Of a DNA stretch of 43,536 nucleotides, positions 40,340-43,536 are shown piece by piece. Positions within the stretch are counted from its first letter, which is position 1. Each line of letters begins with the position of its first letter. The DNA is from an uncultured Acidimicrobiales bacterium (lineage in GTDB: Bacteria; Actinomycetota; Acidimicrobiia; Acidimicrobiales; SZUA-35), in contig CALKTH010000052.1 of NCBI GenBank assembly GCA_937997485.1, positions 1-43,536 on the forward strand, read 5' to 3'. The position numbers were made by a program, and so were the translations under genes. Under the pieces are notes generated by a model that saw only the letters and a program-made list of their open reading frames with translations, ran no database searches and was not told the origin of the DNA.

Positions 40340-42574
40340 ATGACCATTCTCGTTTCGCTTGACGGCATTGCGGCCCGCGCCATCTCCACTGCGACGATGC
40401 CCCGGCTCACGGCGCTTGCCCGGACTGGTGCGGCCTGCTGGTCAGCCCGCACCGTGTCGCCGTCCATCACGCTTCCGGCCCACACCTCGCTGTTGCGCGG
40501 CGTCGACCCGTCGGTGCATGGCATCTTCGACAACACCCCCGTTGAGGCGCAGGGCAACGCCCCCTCGATCCTTCGCGTCGCTCGTGACCATGGCCTGCGG
40601 ACCGCGGCGCTCTACAACTGGCGGCAGATGCACCGAACGCTGGAGGGCAGTGCGACTGAGCGCAGCGCGGTCGACGAACTCGTCTTCTTCGACTCGGGGT
40701 ACGACCCTGCGGACGACGAACGCACGACACGGGCCGCATTGGACCTCATCGCCGCGCAACGAGCGGACCTCATCTACATGTACCTCGCCGCGGCCGATCT
40801 TGCCGGACACGACCACGGCTGGATGAGCGAGCCCTACCTCGAAGCACTCGCGGGCTTGGATACTCAGGTCGGGCACATCGTGGATGCCATTGATGAGGAT
40901 CGAACCATCCTGATCACGACTGATCACGGTGGCCTCGACCAAGACCATCAACAGAGTCGTCCCGAGGACATGGAGACATTCCTGGTTCTTCGCTCCCCCG
41001 GTTTCATCGCTGGTTCGCTTCTCCCGGAGACCTCAATTCTCGACGTCGCCCCGACCCTCGCCGAGCTGCTCGATCTGCCTCCGTCTGAGTTGTGGCAGGG
41101 CCGATCACTCGTTGGGTCCGAGCGGCCCACCATCGACGTGCTCACGGAGATGATCGGAGGCATGGCGTCACACCACTACGGCGAAAACGTCGACATGCTG
41201 ATGCACTCTCTCCAGACGGCGGCCCACGCCGCAAGCGAGTCCTCGTCAGATGAGCTCGTGGTGGCTGCCCTCTTGCACGATCTCGGTCATGTTCTGGACG
41301 AGCGCACGCTGACCGATTGGGGCGTTCCTGAGCACGACGCCTTTGGCGCTCGATTCCTGCAAGCGGTGATGCCAATGGCGGTCACCGAACCAATCCGTCT
41401 GCACGTCGAAGCCAAACGCCACCTCGTTGCCGTTGTCGACGGATACGAGGCAAACCTGAGTGAAGCATCGCGCCAAACCCTTGCTCAGCAGGGAGGAAGG
41501 TTTCGTACGGCCGAGAGCCGCGAGTTCGCCCAACGACCATGGGCGGCGCAAGCGATCGCGCTTCGCCAGTTCGACGATGCGGGCAAGGTCGAAGGCACGA
41601 CGGTGCCCGATCTCGACGACTACCGGGACGTGATCGAACGGATGCTTGATCGGGTTGCCGCACCGATTTCCCCGATCTGGGCCCGAGACGCGTGTTGTTG
41701 CCCCGAGTGTCGCGACCCCCGGAGTGGCCAACACCTCGTGGACATCGATGACCTCACGGGATGGCAGGTCGCAGGATCGACAACGGAGACATCCGGGACG
41801 CTCGTGGTGAACCTCGAGCACCGCGATGGCCGAACCCACCGCTGTGAGATTCCGACGGGCCCCGCGCTCTCGGTCGGGAGAGGCCCCGCCAGCCTTACCG
41901 CCACCGTTAGGGCGGAGGGCATTGTCGTTCTGCACAACGTGCCGACTGTTTCGGGGCAGGTGCTCAAGACGGCTGCGGACTTCGGTTTCGTCAGGGAAAC
42001 GAACTACGGGCGTCTCTTCGATGTGCGCACCGAACCTCAGCCGAACAACCTGGCCTACTCATCGCTTGGCCTTCCGCTCCACACGGACAATCCGTATCGA
42101 GATCCCTGCCCTTCTGTGCAACTTCTCCATTGCTTGAAACCGGCCGACGAGGGAGGCGCCTCACGCTTCAGTGACGGCTTTGCCGCAGCAGACGCGTTGC
42201 GGCATCGGGATCCAGATGCCTTCGCTCTTCTGTCGACGACACCGCTGACGTTCCGGTTCCGAGATGCAGAGGCCACGCCGCCCGTGCATCTGACGACCAG
42301 TCGCTCGATGATCGAGCTGGACGCCGCAGGCGGAATACGCGCCATCAACCTGAATCACCGGAGCATGGAGGCGCCGCCGTTGGGTCTGAACGTGGATGCG
42401 TTCTACGCGGCCTACTCCGCCCTGCGTGCTGAGTGCGAGGCGATCGCCTACGAGATCAGGCTCGCTGCGGGTGATCTTGTCGCTTTCGACAACCGGCGAA
42501 TGCTCCACGCCCGTACCGCCTTCTCGTCATCGTCTGGACGGCACCTTCAGGGCTGCTATGTCGATCTGGCGTAG
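40340..42574 (+). CDS. Three-domain fusion: alkaline-phosphatase-superfamily hydrolase, PhnZ-like HD diiron oxygenase, PhnY/TmpA-like 2-oxoglutarate dioxygenase
   Basis: This 744-residue protein has no signal peptide. Domain 1 (1-265) is of phosphodiesterase type: Asp8, nucleophile-position Thr44 (SITLPAH), Asp153 and His157 (DLAGH), Asp195-His196 (TTDHGG), His203 and a PED motif. Domain 2 (275-440) matches PhnZ: His289, His313-Asp314, His332, His355 and Asp412 sit at or within one residue of PhnZ's six metal-ligand spacings, with Glu282, Lys359, the SEASRQTL-QQGG segment and Arg409 also kept. Domain 3 (444-744) has a Cys cluster (452, 454, 457) like gamma-butyrobetaine dioxygenase, then Fe ligands His581, Asp583, His723 and 2-oxoglutarate Arg734. 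PhnY and PhnZ hydroxylate, then oxidatively cleave, 2-aminoethylphosphonate. Substrate here is inferred, not shown. ATG 40316 is an alternative start. Confidence 0.88.
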   Translation: MTILVSLDGIAARAISTATMPRLTALARTGAACWSARTVSPSITLPAHTSLLRGVDPSVHGIFDNTPVEAQGNAPSILRVARDHGLRTAALYNWRQMHRTLEGSATERSAVDELVFFDSGYDPADDERTTRAALDLIAAQRADLIYMYLAAADLAGHDHGWMSEPYLEALAGLDTQVGHIVDAIDEDRTILITTDHGGLDQDHQQSRPEDMETFLVLRSPGFIAGSLLPETSILDVAPTLAELLDLPPSELWQGRSLVGSERPTIDVLTEMIGGMASHHYGENVDMLMHSLQTAAHAASESSSDELVVAALLHDLGHVLDERTLTDWGVPEHDAFGARFLQAVMPMAVTEPIRLHVEAKRHLVAVVDGYEANLSEASRQTLAQQGGRFRTAESREFAQRPWAAQAIALRQFDDAGKVEGTTVPDLDDYRDVIERMLDRVAAPISPIWARDACCCPECRDPRSGQHLVDIDDLTGWQVAGSTTETSGTLVVNLEHRDGRTHRCEIPTGPALSVGRGPASLTATVRAEGIVVLHNVPTVSGQVLKTAADFGFVRETNYGRLFDVRTEPQPNNLAYSSLGLPLHTDNPYRDPCPSVQLLHCLKPADEGGASRFSDGFAAADALRHRDPDAFALLSTTPLTFRFRDAEATPPVHLTTSRSMIELDAAGGIRAINLNHRSMEAPPLGLNVDAFYAAYSALRAECEAIAYEIRLAAGDLVAFDNRRMLHARTAFSSSSGRHLQGCYVDLA

Positions 42575-42577
42575 GTT
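42572..42577 (+). promoter_or_regulatory. Candidate -10 box (TAGGTT) overlapping a stop codon
   Basis: The TAG stop of the fusion gene (42572-42574) is the start of TAGGTT, which lies 6 nt before ATG 42584. The flavoenzyme gene may be leaderless. Confidence 0.4.
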
Positions 42578-42583
42578 CACCCG

Positions 42584-43536
42584 ATGAGCGCGCTGTATCC
42601 CCGACTGTTCGAGCCGGTCGCCGTGGGACCGGTCGCGCTACGAAATCGGATTGTGTCCTCTGGCCACGCAACGCGGCTCGCCGATGGCCAGGTTGCCTCA
42701 GAGCGTTTTCGTGCGTACCACCGGGCCCGGGCCGCAGGCGGTGCCGGACTCATCATCACCGAAGCTTCGTTTGTCACCCGGGAGACGTCGTACTCACACA
42801 GCCAGCTCGTGAACGTCGACGACAGCATCGTGCCGAGCTTGACACAGCTCACGAATGAGATTCACGAAGAGGGCGCTGCAGTGTTCGGCCAGCTTCTCCA
42901 CCTGGGCCTCGAACAGTCGCATTCCATCGACGGCCTGCGAGTCGCTGCCGGCGGTCCATCGGCCGGCCGGGCCGAGCGATACCACTCCGCGGGCCGAGCT
43001 CTCTCCATCGCCGAGATCGAGGGCATCGTCAAGGCGTTTGGCGACGGGGCCGAGCGCCTGGCTCGGTCTGGCTTCGACGGGGTGGAGATTGCTGCGAGCC
43101 ATGGCTACCTCGTTGCCCAGTTCCTCTCTCCCGACATCAATCAGCGCACGGACGGGTACGGCGGAAGCTTCGAGCACCGCCTGCGTTTTCTGCGCGAAGC
43201 GATCGCTGAGGTGCGTACTCGCATCGGTCCGGCCCTCGCGCTCGGCGTTCGCATCTCCGGTGATGAGATGACAACCGACGGCGTTGATGCCGCCCTCGCG
43301 CTCCGAGTGTGCGAGGCAATCGGATCAGATGGTCTGGTCGACTACTTCAATGTGCCCGTCGGGTCGTCTCGCGAGGTCGCCGGAGCGGTGCACATCGTGT
43401 CTCCCATGAGTACGCCGATGAGCATCTCGACGCCCATGACCAGGCGCATCAAGGCGGTGGTCACCCAGCCGGTCATCGCTGTGGGGCGGATCAATCAGCC
43501 AGCGCAGGCCGAGCAAGTGTTGGCTGACGGAGACGC
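42584..43536 (+). CDS. NADH:flavin oxidoreductase of the old yellow enzyme/2,4-dienoyl-CoA reductase family; 3' end outside window
   Basis: The frame is open to the window end (317 codons). The N-terminal TIM-barrel pattern is clear: LFEPVAVGPVALRNRIV, AGLIITEAS, FGQLLHLGLEQ, the active-site region ASHGYLVAQFLSP, then NQRTDGYGGSFEHRLRF, all as in FMN-dependent ene-reductases of the DCR/TMADH branch. A C-terminal 4Fe-4S and FAD/NAD domain would be needed for the larger type, and lies outside the window if present. It reduces activated C=C bonds, or demethylates amines in the trimethylamine-dehydrogenase branch. ATG 42584 has a -10 box 6 nt upstream. Confidence 0.9.
   Translation, partial: MSALYPRLFEPVAVGPVALRNRIVSSGHATRLADGQVASERFRAYHRARAAGGAGLIITEASFVTRETSYSHSQLVNVDDSIVPSLTQLTNEIHEEGAAVFGQLLHLGLEQSHSIDGLRVAAGGPSAGRAERYHSAGRALSIAEIEGIVKAFGDGAERLARSGFDGVEIAASHGYLVAQFLSPDINQRTDGYGGSFEHRLRFLREAIAEVRTRIGPALALGVRISGDEMTTDGVDAALALRVCEAIGSDGLVDYFNVPVGSSREVAGAVHIVSPMSTPMSISTPMTRRIKAVVTQPVIAVGRINQPAQAEQVLADGD

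Overview
The window is GC-rich, densely packed actinobacterial chromosome. Mycothiol-type DinB-fold proteins (TIGR03084 and TIGR03086), an SCO6745-family protein, a RecQ-phosphoribosyltransferase fusion, Baeyer-Villiger monooxygenases, a cytochrome P450, and many start codons placed 6-8 nt after a TANNNT box (a leaderless-mRNA pattern) all point to Actinomycetota. A marine or soil Acidimicrobiia-like lineage is my best guess, made without any database search. I saw no rRNA, tRNA, CRISPR array, insertion sequence or prophage. Only one gene-free stretch exceeds 300 bp (559-992), and it is unusually structured.

Layout. 1-558: 3' end of an acyl-CoA synthetase. 559-992: two inverted 82-nt copies of one element, one after each convergent stop codon. 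993-5698 (minus): a heterodimeric ABC exporter followed by an FMN-dependent 2-hydroxyacid oxidase. 5731-8151 (plus): a TIGR03084 protein and a ThDP enzyme. 8179-10504 (minus): an ABC-2 exporter (ATPase and two permeases). 10562-13193 (minus): the modABC molybdate importer. 13257-17830 (plus): RecQ-PRTase, then a xanthine-dehydrogenase-type molybdenum subunit without its partner subunits. 17817-21649 (minus): nitroreductase, PhnD-like binding protein, sulfatase and crotonase. 21676-25761 (plus): BVMO, dienelactone hydrolase, BVMO. 25781-31121 (minus): P450, azlCD, a fadJ-like beta-oxidation enzyme and purU. 31196-34338 (minus): a cytochrome c/copper-monooxygenase lipoprotein coupled to an unusual zinc-ribbon SDR. 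34400-43536 (plus, with one minus gene): lipoprotein sulfatase, CinA-like protein, TIGR03086 protein (minus), SCO6745 protein, nitroreductase, alpha/beta hydrolase, a three-enzyme fusion, and a partial old-yellow-enzyme.

Theme. Most genes fit oxidative breakdown of organic molecules: acyl-CoA ligation, BVMO and P450 oxygenation, lactone or ester hydrolysis, beta-oxidation, and sulfate-ester removal. Molybdate import could serve the Mo-hydroxylase subunit.

Most interesting item: 40340-42574 encodes a 744-residue protein that joins an alkaline-phosphatase-superfamily domain, a PhnZ-like HD-domain diiron oxygenase and a PhnY/TmpA-like Fe(II)/2-oxoglutarate dioxygenase. PhnY and PhnZ are the two enzymes of oxidative C-P bond cleavage. 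Here both are on one chain behind a phosphohydrolase-type domain, and the recognisable metal ligands of all three are present. It reads as a one-polypeptide organophosphonate-degrading system; its substrate is unknown.
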